Assembly: GCA_963920575.1 (NCBI GenBank) | Contig: OY986968.1 | Span: 25,364,129 to 25,428,128, forward strand | Length of the DNA stretch: 64,000 nucleotides | DNA from: Narthecium ossifragum | Taxonomy: Eukaryota; Streptophyta; Magnoliopsida; Dioscoreales; Nartheciaceae | Reading direction: 5' to 3' | Part shown: positions 22,935-34,193 of the stretch, piece after piece | Position numbering within the stretch: the first letter of the stretch is position 1 | Layout: every line of letters starts with the position of its first letter | Program-made: the position numbers and the translations under genes | The notes under the pieces: generated by a model | Told to the model about the DNA's origin: nothing | Database searches by the model: none | What the model saw: only the letters and a program-made list of their open reading frames with translations

Positions 22935-25900
22935 ATGGCTGATGTGTTCGAGGAAGAGGCGGAGCAGACAGTGACCATCGAGGAGTACATCGAGGGCATC
23001 GAAGCGGATGAGCTGGTAATAACTCGGCCGCTATAAGAAAGTTATTGGCGTTTAATTGAAAAAATTTCTGTTTCTTGAGGCGCTTTCTTGTTGTGATTTA
23101 ATGATTCGGGTGTTTTGATTTGGAACCCTAGGAGGTTGATATGGTGTTGGGAGGAGATGATGGCAAGGAGTGCACTTACGTGAAAGGCTACGCAAAGAGG
23201 CAAGCGGTGTTCTCCTGCCTGACGTGCGTTCCCGCTGGGAACGCTGGGGTCTGCACGGCCTGCAGCCTGTCCTGCCATGACGGGCACGAGGTCGATCTTA
23301 TTTCCCATGTTTCTTTCTATTATTGGTTTCCCATTCCCATACTTGTTGGTCGTGTGGCTATGTTGATATCCTTTTGATCAAAAGTAGGTTTCTGATGACA
23401 ATGTTGATTGAATACCTTTCAGGCATATTAGTTAGTCTAGCATGGTTTTGTGGCAAAATGATTTGCCTTCTTCAGATGTCTAAAATTGATGGCTTAGGAG
23501 AGAAAGGAATCATGGCTTGACATAACATTAGTGTCTTGTCTTCTTTCTACATATGCCCTCTTTCCATTTGACAATTTATTATATTTAGGTTGTCTTCTCT
23601 TTATTGTTCTTAGTCATCTTTGAAAATATGAGGTCTGAAGCACTTTTTAGGAAGAAAATTGACTACTTTTGGCTTTTAAATGTCATCTCAAGATAAACAA
23701 GAGAAAAATGAATTACCACATTGGTTATGACGAAGTTTGTATGACTATCTTTAGCTTCCACTATTTCAAGTGAAGTAATTTGGCACTAGGTTCTCATGAA
23801 TTCAACAATAGTACCATGATGGAGGTTGCATTTTGTTAGGGGAGATCACATTCTATGTTCAGTAAGGTATCGTCTCAAGATTTACAAGCTATGTGTGAAG
23901 CGTCATCTTTAATGACTTGTCCAAATTTTGTAGGTGTGTTTTCTTGAGAGGAAGTATGGGAAGTGGTAGATGTGTCTATTCTTTGTCTGGCAAGGAAGCA
24001 GAGGATCGAGTGGAATTCAAACATTCAAAGCTAGCCCACTTTCTGTCATCGACTTTGACGAGAAAGATTCTGAAGTTATAGTTTTGGATAGAAATCGACT
24101 CAATTGATAGCGTTATGTGGATCCTACCACAATCTTTTTCCATTTTTAGGTTGATCCAACTCTATTTGATCTTAACTGTCAATGATAGTGAGTTCAACAA
24201 GATTCGACTCAACTAAATGTGAAGTGTGTGATTCTGGTGAACTTACTGAAACAAAAACAAGTACTCTTTGGTGTTACTTTTTTTGTGCCAAAGTAGCAAT
24301 GAAACCGCACACGTAGTTCTTCGATGTGACACTTCCTTGAATCCCCACTTCTGCACATTCCATGGTTTCTCCTGATCAAAGACTGCTGTTATTTCTGGAT
24401 ATTTTATTTTATGTTGCGTCCAAGGTGGTCAACATTGACATGGTATGAATAGTGGATAGATAATTGAGTAAAAAGGAAAGTACTAACATATAAGGAAATG
24501 GATGCAAGACCACAAAAATGATCAGATTCCTACTCATTTTGCTATTTACCATTCTTGGACACTTGCATAAAAGCCCAACTTATTGGCCTGACGGTCTTAA
24601 TAGGCTTGAACAGTAAACCCAACCTTTTAAAAGATCAGATCTTGAATATAGATATAACTGAAACACTAGGATGTTGCAGTATAAAACTGCTTTATCATCA
24701 TTGAACTAGGAGAACCTTTGGATGTAATCTACATATTGAATGTTGGAATTCCCCAGATACTATTGAATGAACAATTTAACATTTTTGAAGAGACTATGTC
24801 CGATTATTATAACCTTGTTGTAAGATTAAATATATATTTCTTGTTGGTTGGTTATCACTAACCCAGATACATTTTATCAATGATTACTTATGGGTTTTCC
24901 CTGTCATTCTTCGCTATTTTGGTATCCTTTACAAGAGAAAGTTGGCTGAATTTTTTCTTTGTTAATTCAAGCCTATATTTTGTTTCGTTAGATGAACTAT
25001 GTCTTTGTTAAATTAGGTCGGAGAACTAGTTCAATAAAAGTTTCCTTCCCCCACCCCTCAGTCATTGTAGGACTTATTACCTCCTGAAAACAGCTTTAGA
25101 TGTTCTATATATCCCTAGCATTCCATATTCAATTTATGGATATCCTCGCTCTTAGATTTGCCGTTTAATGGCTGATTTTGTACTAAGCTTATGCCCCCGA
25201 TTTACTTTGTCATGGGATAATAATAGTGCCAATTGAGTGTTAGAAATTGACGTTTATCTTCTCCTCCGTGTTTTTTCTCGCGATGCTTGAGTAACAGTTA
25301 TTCTCTTGCATGTTCTTATGAAGCTTTATCTTAAGAAAAAAAAAGCTTCAAAAAATTTGCCTTTTTAGTACTTGTGAGCTAGATCTCTATAGATGTGATA
25401 ACCATATGCTGAAATAATGTGTTTATCTTGATAAATCATAATCGGTTTAGAGTATGATTAGTTATACAGAGACAATTGGGCTATCTAAAATGCATTGTGC
25501 CTATGCATGCTGTTGGGATTGGCTTGACACATCTGCAGTATATGTGTGCATATATTGACTGTGATACAGATGATAAGCTATATAGGGTAATTTAGTAAGT
25601 GAAAAAAGGTAATTAATAAGAAAACACTTCTGCGCTACTTTTAGGATGTATTTGTACATAAAGTGGTTTTTGCATGCTATATGATGTGTTCCTATGCACC
25701 AATACCTGAATTAAACACCACGTGGACATATGAATGCTCGCATGCAGACGTGCAGACCACATTTTTGGAACCCTGAGTTTTCGATAAACCTGAATTTATG
25801 AATGCTCAACTTTGGATTCTGAGGTTGAGAAGCCAAGTATGATCAGACCCAAAATTGGACCTAGATGCATCCAGCCAGCTTAAAACCTACGAGGCCTAAT

Positions 25901-28114
25901 AAAGGGGATATATCCATGTTGACAATTGTCATGGGTTTTCAACTTGATAACCTAAACCTGCGAAACGTTATTTTATTTTTCCGTTGTACAATTGTGATTT
26001 CTAAGAGCTAATATATGTTTAATTACTTTTATGATGCTAATTTGCATTCGTTTCTAGATCACTAACTATATGGAATTTCGTCAAACTGTTGTTGTAGGAA
26101 TTATGACTAGAATGGCAATGGTTTTATTTCCTGCAATTCTTGTCCAACTAAATTTCCATGTCAACAAAGAATGTCAGCAAATATAACAGTTTACTTAATG
26201 TGTTGCTTTCCCCCTAAAAATGTCATAATTCGTAAATTTTACTATTGTCTCTAAGTAAATTAAGTGCTTTAATGAAGGCTTAGAAAGCATGCGGCTGCTT
26301 TTGATTGTTTTGATTGATGTTTCAGTCCGTTTAATTTTTTTCCCATGCATATAATTCGCAAGTTTCCTTTTGTTGATTTCATGTTAGAAAGCAGTGATTT
26401 GAAGATTTCAGAATCCACTTTCTTTTTTTTCCCGCCTGTTTGCCTTCAAGTATTTGAAGTGGGACATGTCTTCTTATCTAAGGTTGTGGAGCTGTGGACT
26501 AAGAGAAACTTCAGATGCGATTGTGGGAATTCAAAGTTTGGGGAGTTCTTCTGCAAGCTTTGTCCTGATAAAGACCCAGAAAATGTCAAAAACTCTTACA
26601 ACCAGAACTTCAAAGGCTCTTACTGCACATGTGGCCGCCCTTATCCCGACCCAGAGGCTGAAGAACAGATCGAAATGATACAATGTTACATATGTGAAGA
26701 CTGGTTTCATGAGAATCACCTTGGTCTTGACTCTCCCAAACAGGTTGGCTTGTTTAGCTAGTGCTCTTTTCGTACTTTCTTCCGTGAATTGGACTTATTT
26801 AATGTCTAGACATAAAGCACTTTGCTTTCCCGCTTTCAATATTTATGTCTCTAGAACAGTGGATTGTTGCAATTGTTATTTTGTATCATTGCAGCATTAG
26901 GATCTGCTTATGCAGTTGTATAGGAGTTATTTTCATTGTATCTTGCTGCTGATTTCTGTATTGGCGAAATGAACAGTTCAATGCTTTGTTTAACAGATTC
27001 CAAGAGATGAGGAAGGAGAATCTTTATATGAGGAGTTTATTTGTCAAACATGTGCGCGCACATGTTCGTTCTTGAAACTTTATCCGGCATCCATATGGGT
27101 CACAGCAAAGCAAAAGAATCCAGTAATCTGTAGTGGCGAAGATAAGTCTCTGGATCATGAATCCATAAATGGGAAGATTGGAAATGGCCTTAGTATCCCA
27201 GAGAGTGTGATTAGTGGTCTAAGTGCCTACACCAAATCTGAAACTTCTTCCAGCGAGGATGTCTTGCAGGCTACAGGTTCAGGGAAAACTCCAGTCCTAG
27301 AGAAGGCAAAAAATGATAGAGCTGCAAGTTCTAAATGCATTTTTGATGTTGACATAGCTGCAGCATCAACCATTCTAGAGGATGGGAGGCCCATGTTTCT
27401 TTCTAAGAAATGGAGAGATCTTCTTTGCAGGTGCGAAAATTGTCTTGAATTCTATTCTCAGAAGGGTATTCATTTTCTAATTGACAAGGACGATTCGCTT
27501 GAGGAATATGAGAAAATTGCCAAGGAAAAGAGGAAAGAGAAGCTTCAGGAACGGGAAGGCGCTGAATTGAACTTTCTCAACACACTTGACCATGTCCAAA
27601 AGATTGAGATTCTGAGCGGCATTGCTGATCTGAAGAACGAGTTTGTCTCCTTTCTGGTATGTATTTTTAAATGCAAAATATCTCATGGTTTTTTTTATTT
27701 CGTTTTGGTTTCTTTTTTAGCATCAGCAAAGAGATCGTACAAAGCTGCTTGGTGCTTTCCTATCTTCTTAATCACTTGTCATCATCTAAGGAGTACATAA
27801 TTCTAGGGTTTGAATGACCTCATCTGAGGTGTCTATATTTACATACGTTGAAAGAGTCGTCCTTAATACAAGTCTTACAAAATGATCTTCATAGATTCTT
27901 TATTTGAAAAGTACTGATACATTCCTCTTATGAAAGTTAAATTTAATTTGCTCAAGAATGACAGAAAGAATGTATAGTATTGCTGACACCAACAGAACTT
28001 ATGGACGTTGTCTCCTCGCAGGAATCGTTTGACAAATCGAAGCCAGTCACATCTGCGGATGTTCAAGGGGTCTTTGAAAACCTTGCCAAGAAGAAGAAAC
28101 AAAGGTTATCATGA
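22935..28114 (+). CDS. UBR7: UBR7-like E3 ubiquitin ligase (UBR box + PHD finger)
   Basis: Five exons: 22935-23015, 23132-23290, 26483-26743, 26997-27656 and 28022-28114 (stop TGA). Phases are all zero and give 417 residues. The UBR-box zinc finger spans about 40-110 (FSCLTCVPAGNAGVCTACSL, CHDGHE, then after the intron VVELWTKRNFRCDCGNSKFG). UBR boxes read N-degrons. The PHD-like finger (about 120-185) has YCTCGRPYPDPEAEEQIEMI and CYICEDWFHENHLGL, and in UBR7 it modifies histone H2B. A conserved C-terminal block (about 285-400) has WRDLLCRCENCLEFY and YEKIAKEKRKEKLQ. The exon 3 acceptor was chosen at 26483 because it restores the conserved VVELWTKRNF; the open frame upstream of it is intron. 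The 3.2-kb second intron splits the UBR box. Confidence 0.93.
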
Positions 28115-28582
28115 GTTTTTTTTATCAAGAGCCTTATGTGGGATCTGCTTTTCTTTAAGCTGTCGGCGGGCTCATATATTTAACCCTCAGGCAAAAGTTT
28201 CTCCAATTAAACATGGTTGGGTGCTTAAAGTTATGCTTATATTATTGCAAGCACTATTATGTAGACTTTCATCATGATAACGGTCATGGTTACTTAGAAG
28301 CCTGTTTCTTTTTGTTATGGTGCTGGACAAAAGTATGTGCTATCGAGGACTAGTTTTATGTTTTAAATGGGGCATGAGTTAATGTTCGTTTGGTGAAAGG
28401 CTTGGATATCAGCACTTTCTTTTTCTACTGCTTGATGTTGAAATATAGTGCAAGGACTCATTGTATAAACTTCTGGAATTTTTCATCTGATATATTATGT
28501 AAATGCCTATACTCTTGTCTCTTGGAAGCAAGTAGTTTTCACTGCTCTACAAGAAAGATAAGAAGGTCGTGGAAGCTTTTTA
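28115..28582. other. UBR7 3' region
   Basis: AT-rich sequence, probably 3' untranslated and intergenic. Nothing else recognisable before the MITE at 28583. Confidence 0.45.
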
Positions 28583-28774
28583 GTCTTTGGCAACGGGGTT
28601 AAGGGGGGATTATTTTCGTTTTATTTTTATTTTTTCATCAAATATCAAAATAATGATTATGGGATTACTGTTATTTCATCTATTATATTTTTATATTTTT
28701 TATATTTTTATTTTTTACTTTTATTTTTTCTAACCTCGTATTCTCCTTGATCCCCTTAACTCCGAACCAAACGC
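28583..28774. mobile_element. Tourist-like MITE (PIF/Harbinger type)
   Basis: 192 bp. Inverted ends: GTCTTTGGCAACGGGGTTAA and the complement of TTAACTCCGAACCAAACGC. It is flanked by the 3-bp duplication TTA (28580-28582 and 28775-28777) that fits the TWA preference of PIF/Harbinger. The interior is very AT-rich. Confidence 0.7.
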
Positions 28775-29027
28775 TTAAAAGATTTCAACCCTCTATTCTG
28801 TTAGTAAAAAAAGGATAGGATTAATATTATATTTTACTCTCAAGATACGGTGACTATTACGTATCACTCCAGCTTATTTGTTTTGTGGTATTATAGATGG
28901 GATAGGATTAGTAATTCCGTGGATCCCATTTTATTCCATGTTTGGTGTAATTTTAGGCATGGGATAAATTATCTCATTAGGACTCCATATCCCATGTACA
29001 TGGGATAAAATAATCCCATGGGGGAGG

Positions 29028-29580
29028 TAGGGGTGTACAACGGGTTGGGTAACCCATTTCGACCCGAAAAATTAACCCGACCCGAACATTAACGGGCGGG
29101 TCATAAGGTAGTCGTAAACGGGTCGGGTCTGACCCGACCCGTTACAATAATACCGGGTCGGGTAATGGGTGTTTAAGTTTTTCCTTAACGGGTAATCCGT
29201 TTTACCCGTTTCGAATAAAGACTATTTACAAATTACAAGTATATATGTATATTATATATCTAATTAATTTCTAAGTTAATTGGAACTTGGAACTTACATT
29301 GGAAACTTTATATTTCTTCATGTAGCACAACTTAGATTTACGTGCTTATGTTGTTTGAATTTTGGATTAATAGATTGTAATTTAAAACTTTATATTTATT
29401 CATGTGGTACTAATAACGGGTTAATGGGTTACCTGTACCTGTTTACCTGTTAACCTGTTAACCCGTTAACCTGTTGATAAATTAACAGGTTAACGGGCGG
29501 GTCATAAGGCCCTCAAAAATTAACGGGTCGAGTCCGACCCGACCTGTTAACCTGTTGACCCGACCCGTTGTACACCCCTA
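29028..29580. mobile_element. hAT-type MITE with CGGGT repeats
   Basis: 553 bp. Ends TAGGGGTGTACAACGGGT and the complement ACCCGTTGTACACCCCTA. A perfect 8-bp duplication GGGGGAGG lies at 29020-29027 and 29581-29588. Subterminal regions consist of CGGGT/ACCCG iterations pointing inward, and a TTAACGGG/CCTGTTAA series fills the right part. No coding capacity. Same architecture as the element at 5766, but with a different repeat word. Confidence 0.9.
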
Positions 29581-29588
29581 GGGGGAGG

Positions 29589-30219
29589 TGGGATATGTAA
29601 TCCCATGAGATAAGATTCATTGGATTAAAAAATTAAAAAATTTAAATATTTGATTAAATCTTCTCCCACCTTGTCCTTTGTCTTACCAAACAGGAGAGAA
29701 GGGTTTAACCCCTCACATCATCTCCCGGGAGAATATATCCCAGGATATAATCTCTTGAAAGACTATATCCATCCATATCCTGTCCCGCGAAACAAACGTG
29801 GAATGGATGTAGACAGTCATTTAAAAAAAAGACCTATCTGTCCGATAAATCTAATTTTAATTATTATTAAAAACTTATCAAAGACTCAAATATTTTAAAT
29901 GCTCTTGAATATTGAGATTGCTATAAAAGTCTGGATTTCCGTGCGAGTAGCATTTATGATATTTGACTACTTTAAGGACGGTTTTTATCATGATTAAATA
30001 GGTTAAGTGGTGGGGATGTTATTTCTGAAATGATATACAGTTGGGATTGTGGGATGAAATGCGATTCAATCTAGTATATTCTGAGAGTGAGAAATATTAT
30101 ATTAATTTTAAAAAAATAATTTCCTAGTCCAAATAGCCACAGAAAATCTTGGCTCTTTATGATCATTACTAGCTGTTCACCGTCGCATTCACCATCGCAT
30201 TCACGATTCGGCTAAAATA
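29589..30219. other. Intergenic, AT-rich
   Basis: No gene recognised. Sequence on both sides of the hAT MITE (28860-29019 and 29589-29810) contains similar CCCATG/GGGATA words in opposite orientation. The MITE may therefore have landed in an older palindromic repeat whose ends I cannot fix. Confidence 0.4.
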
Positions 30220-30254
30220 TGCATTTCGGTTTTCAGGTTTATGATAAATCTTTA

Positions 30255-31295
30255 TCAACTCTCTGGATTTTAAAAATTATCGATTAAATTCCTAGATTTT
30301 CTGAATCGGCCCAATCCGATCTCTCTGTTCATGTGTCGTTCATCAGACTAACGATGACTCAGCTGAACCGACTCATGAACCGGTCACAATCGAATCAATT
30401 TGATTTAATTTTAACTTTTTTCCTTTTCTCCTCTCTCTCTCTCCTCTCTTTTCCGATCAAGGTGCCCGACGAGGCCGACGACGAAACGACGAGTAGTGTC
30501 TTGCCACGCGGCGAGCTCGGCGGCGGAAGTGGGGTGGAAGTAGGAGAGGTAGGGGATGGCAAACTGGTGGTGTGTGCGTCATGGGTGGCGCTGACGGTGA
30601 GCACGGACATGTTAGCGAGCTCCGAGAGGAGGAGGCAGTTGGCGCCAAAGTCAGGGTTGGTGTCATTGCGCATGAAGTCCCATGCGGTGCGGGCAATGGC
30701 GAGGAAGTGGTCATGGGCGCCGTGGGCGGAGGAAGAAGGGTTGGTCGAAGAGGTGAGCGGCAAGGGTGTCACGGAGAGTGTGGTTGGATTGGCTGAACTG
30801 GGAGGAGCCGTACGTAGAGGCCGACGTAGAAAGGGATGTAAAAGAGCTCGGCGGCTACTGGTTCGAGTGTCCAGCACGGGTAGTGATCCGCTCAAGCATT
30901 GAAGATCATCTCTTCGACGAACTGGTGGGTGGTGTACTAACTCGAAGAAGAGGGTGGGTGGCATACCAGCTAGAAGATTGTCTCATCGGACCTATCCCAC
31001 CGCTCTAACCTTCTCTTGTGGTGGTACTCCGCCTCCCTGTGCTGGCATCGTCGTTGTCGTCGAAGGAGATAGCGGTCGGAATGGGTGGGAGAGACCAGAG
31101 AGAGGAGAGAGGAATGAGCTGATCCGGAGGCTTAGTAGTTAAAATTGGTCTAAAATAGACAAAATTCATTAAAATTGTCTCATCCGTTAGGCCGGTGGAC
31201 GGGCATGACGGAGGGACTAGATTGAGTTAGGTCCACACAGTTAAAAGGGATTCAATAGAAAATTTTTAAATTTAAAGGACTTATAAAAACGTACA
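30255..31295. mobile_element. Degenerate Pack-MULE-like element with a GT47 fragment
   Basis: The left arm (about 30245-30350: TTTATCAACTCTCTGG, TTAAAAATTATCGATTAAAT) aligns with the complement of the right arm (about 31190-31295: TTTATAAGTCCTTTAA, TTTAAAAATTTTCTATTGAAT). The arms are inverted but diverged, and exact ends and duplication are not clear. The interior is GC-rich, contrasting with its AT-rich flanks, and carries a broken glycosyltransferase piece on the minus strand. This is the same organisation as the three better-preserved elements. Confidence 0.55.
30440..30850 (-). pseudogene. Captured MUR3-like exostosin (GT47) fragment
   Basis: Minus-strand frames read VPFYVGLYV (about 30830), then DHFLAIARTAWDFMRN and GANCLLLSELANMSVLTV (about 30720-30600). 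In another frame come IPYLSYFHPTSAAELAAWQD and TTRRFVVGLVGHLD (about 30560-30470). Together these are consecutive segments of the exostosin domain of plant xyloglucan galactosyltransferase MUR3/KATAMARI1 relatives (GRDHF...WDF, IPYPTYFHP, WQD). At least two frame changes separate them, and both protein ends are absent. Confidence 0.75.
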
Positions 31296-33240
31296 CATAC
31301 CTACTACTTAGCTGATAGGTTTTGAATGAAGCAATCGATATCCGTGAGTGACAAGAAATGGATGACTTGTCCTGCAACAGTGATTTCATGCCGAAATGAA
31401 TGATCCATAGGTCATTGGCGTGATATGTCCCTCAAAGTATGAACAAAGCTTTCTTTGTTGCTGTCCTTTCATCTCTCACATGCACCTTTCATAACAGAGG
31501 TTAATCTGTTGATAGTTATCGTGGCGATGGGATAGGACAACCATATTGACGTGTTTGCAGTTTTACAGCTTTTATGTGATGGGTACTGGAAGAAGACACA
31601 AATAAAACTATATATCACGTGAAATCAGAAACTTTTTCAGCTTTTTGAGTCGCTTAACTTTTGATTCAGCAAATTCGGACGAACAACAGTAATAAGGGGC
31701 TTGACGTGCACGGAGCTGCGAAAATATCCTCAAATCCTTCGCAACTAAAATAAAGAGGCGGATTAATAAGAACGAGGAATTATAAAAAGATAACATCATG
31801 ATCATGAGTAGCTCTGAGTGCGGTTATTATCCGATGGTGGTAACAGGTCAATCGTGGATTTCAATTTCTAATTAAACCCTTCAATTTATTAAAAAACCGA
31901 TTTCAAATGTGAAAGTTTATATAGTTTTGATTTATTATTATAAACTAGAATTCTTCAGTCAAAAGTTGCCGGATCAAAAAATTGAGAGGCCCAACGAATT
32001 GGAAATTCCGTGACCTCAATATATATATATTTTTAATAAAAAAAAGGTGCTACTGATCTCAACCTATAAAATACCACAGTGTTGATGTTTTATAACATAA
32101 AGATCCCATTGAAACAGGAGAGAGACAAGCATCGTCTCAAGATACACTGAGACTGGTGATTAATGGTAATTAACTTCGTAGCAGGTGAGACCATGTTTAA
32201 AGTATTGTTATCGTTGGCTTGTTACTTCATCTTGTCCGTAAACTATGGAGTTTAAGGCCTGCTCCATCTGGGGTCATCCCGGCTTTGGTGGTTTCTGTGG
32301 CTTTGTTTTGTTTCGCATTATACTATTCCCTCTTTTAATAGGTGTCTGCTACATGCTCCAAGTTAGTAGTTGGATTGGTACCCCTATGTTGGCTAGTTAG
32401 GCAAACTCCACAATGGATTTACCACATTCTTGGGCTAGCTATTCTTTAAAACTCGACCGACTCATGAACCCTTTGATTTGATGAGTGGGAGACAATTGAG
32501 ACTTGAGATGAACAATCCAAGGATCAATTCGGCTCGATCTAGGAACGTTTGGTACGGGAATAAATTTTAAGAATAATTCTTAATTCAAATTAAGGGAAGG
32601 AATATTTTTAAAATATTTTCGAATCCATTACTTATTCCACCCCTTAACTCCAAACACCATTTCTCTTATTTCAAATAATTATTATAAAATTATTTTTATT
32701 CTCCACTCTATTTTTTTCTTATTTTAAGTAATTATTACAATATTATTTTTAAAATTTAAAATAAATTTCTTTAATATAAAATAAAATTATTTTCACACTA
32801 AACGAGGCTTTTTATATAAGCGGATGAAGAAGGAGTTTATATTTATATAGTCTAATATTCTAAAGAAAAGTTAAGATTCCTCCGCGTACATGCATATAGA
32901 CTGTTACATCATTAATTATCTCAAAGGTTTGATTGGATGAAAACTATGAAAAAAAAAGTTAAGCTACGTACGTACATGTTAAATATTGATATTTGGAAAA
33001 ATAAATAGCCATGCCGGTGTGACGTCATTTCCAACTCACACACAACTAATGCCTGCATGTGTCGTTACTTGGCAGCCATGCAAAGGCATACCCGACAACT
33101 CTCCACCTTCAAAGGACACAAAACCCCAGAAACCAAATATAGCCCAAATGGCAAAACATGCCCCACCACGTGGCCTCCACGTTGAATGTTGAAACTCTGG
33201 ATCAACACACTTGACTGCCAAAGGCTCTTGAATCCCTTAT
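31296..33240. other. Intergenic, AT-rich, one possible MITE
   Basis: No gene recognised. A segment at about 32545-32815 has weakly inverted ends (AACGTTTGGTACGGGAATAA versus the complement of TTCACACTAAACGAGGC). It is filled with ATTATTTTTAAAA words, which may be a degenerate Tourist-like MITE. Confidence 0.4.
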
Positions 33241-33406
33241 TTATTGTATACTATAGAGTACCGTAGCTCCACCAGTACCCACCCCTGCAGGCCCCTGCTT
33301 TAATTTGTACGCCAAGAGCCAGAAACCAAGAAAGAGAAGGGGAGAGAGGGATAGAGCTTCTCTCTCTTTGATCCGATTGTTCATTGGAAAACCCAGGAGA
33401 GTGTTC
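33241..33406 (+). promoter_or_regulatory. Core promoter and leader of the MGNC gene
   Basis: TATA-like TTATTGTATACTATAGAG at about 33240-33257, followed by a purine-rich leader (AAGAAAGAGAAGGGGAGAGAG) and the start at 33407. The transcription start is not known; the assignment rests on spacing. Confidence 0.45.
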
Positions 33407-33766
33407 ATGGGCAACTGCATGGAGACTTGCTTAACACCAAGGGATCAAATAGAGGTGCCAAATATAGGAGAAAGAGGAGTAGAAGAAGAAGGTGGTGGTG
33501 GTGGTGGTGGTGGTGGTGGAGAGGAGGGTGGCAATGAAAAGGGTGGCCTCAAAGTTAAGATCTTGATGACAAGAGGGGAGCTAGAGTGGTTGGTTGTACA
33601 GTTGAAGGAGAACAAAGGGGGTAAGAGGCTGGAGGAGTTGCTGGTGGAGATGGGTAGGCAGAGGGAGAGGAGGAGGGAAACAAAGGGGAAGCCTGATGGG
33701 TGGAAGCCTTCTTTGGAGAGCATAATGGAGAGCCCTGAGATCCAGAGTTTTGAAATAGCTCGCTGA
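33407..33766 (+). CDS. Small plant-specific protein with N-terminal MGNCMETC (putative N-myristoylated/palmitoylated)
   Basis: 119 residues, single exon. MGNCMETC gives Gly2 for N-myristoylation and Cys4/Cys8 for palmitoylation, so plasma-membrane anchoring is likely. A Glu-rich then poly-Gly linker (about 22-45) precedes KVKILMTRGELEWLVVQLKE (about 49-68), a Lys/Arg/Glu-rich helix (75-100), and the conserved tail GWKPSLESIMESPE. This layout (MGNC start, K(I/V)xLTxxELxxL helix, WKPSLESIxE tail) is known from uncharacterised plant proteins. No enzymatic motif is present and I assign no function. The Met at 33407 was chosen over the frame's upstream Met (33305) because of the acylation motif. 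A related but diverged protein lies on the other strand at 37209-37619. Confidence 0.75.
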   Translation: MGNCMETCLTPRDQIEVPNIGERGVEEEGGGGGGGGGGEEGGNEKGGLKVKILMTRGELEWLVVQLKENKGGKRLEELLVEMGRQRERRRETKGKPDGWKPSLESIMESPEIQSFEIAR

Positions 33767-34149
33767 TGATCTGTTCCTTTGATCAGGGTTTACCTTCTTT
33801 TTAGTTTTTGTTGGCGCTTTAGTTTTGATCTTTATCTTGGGTTTTTGTGGGTTCTGAGGTTGCTGTTGTTGATGTCCTACTCTGCATCCATGATGTAGGC
33901 TTGTAAATGGAGGTATGATTGTAAATTTTCCTATGTGATGTGATGTGAATGAGGACTGATCCTTTTTTGTGATGATCTCCTTGTGTCAATTTGTGATGGA
34001 TTTCCTCCCTTTTGTTTCTTAAAACTGTTTTCTTATGATCAAAGTGGTATTTATCATCTTATTTTTTTTTATCAATTTAGCTTCTTTAGATTTGCCAAAA
34101 TTGTTATGATAATTGCCTAGTTTAACCCTGGATGAAAGGTTACAGTCAA

Positions 34150-34193
<44 letters not shown>

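Noticed and set aside
26345..26482. Upstream extension of UBR7 exon 3
   Set aside because: The frame is open, but the conserved VVELWTKRNF starts at the 26483 acceptor; the extension is intronic.
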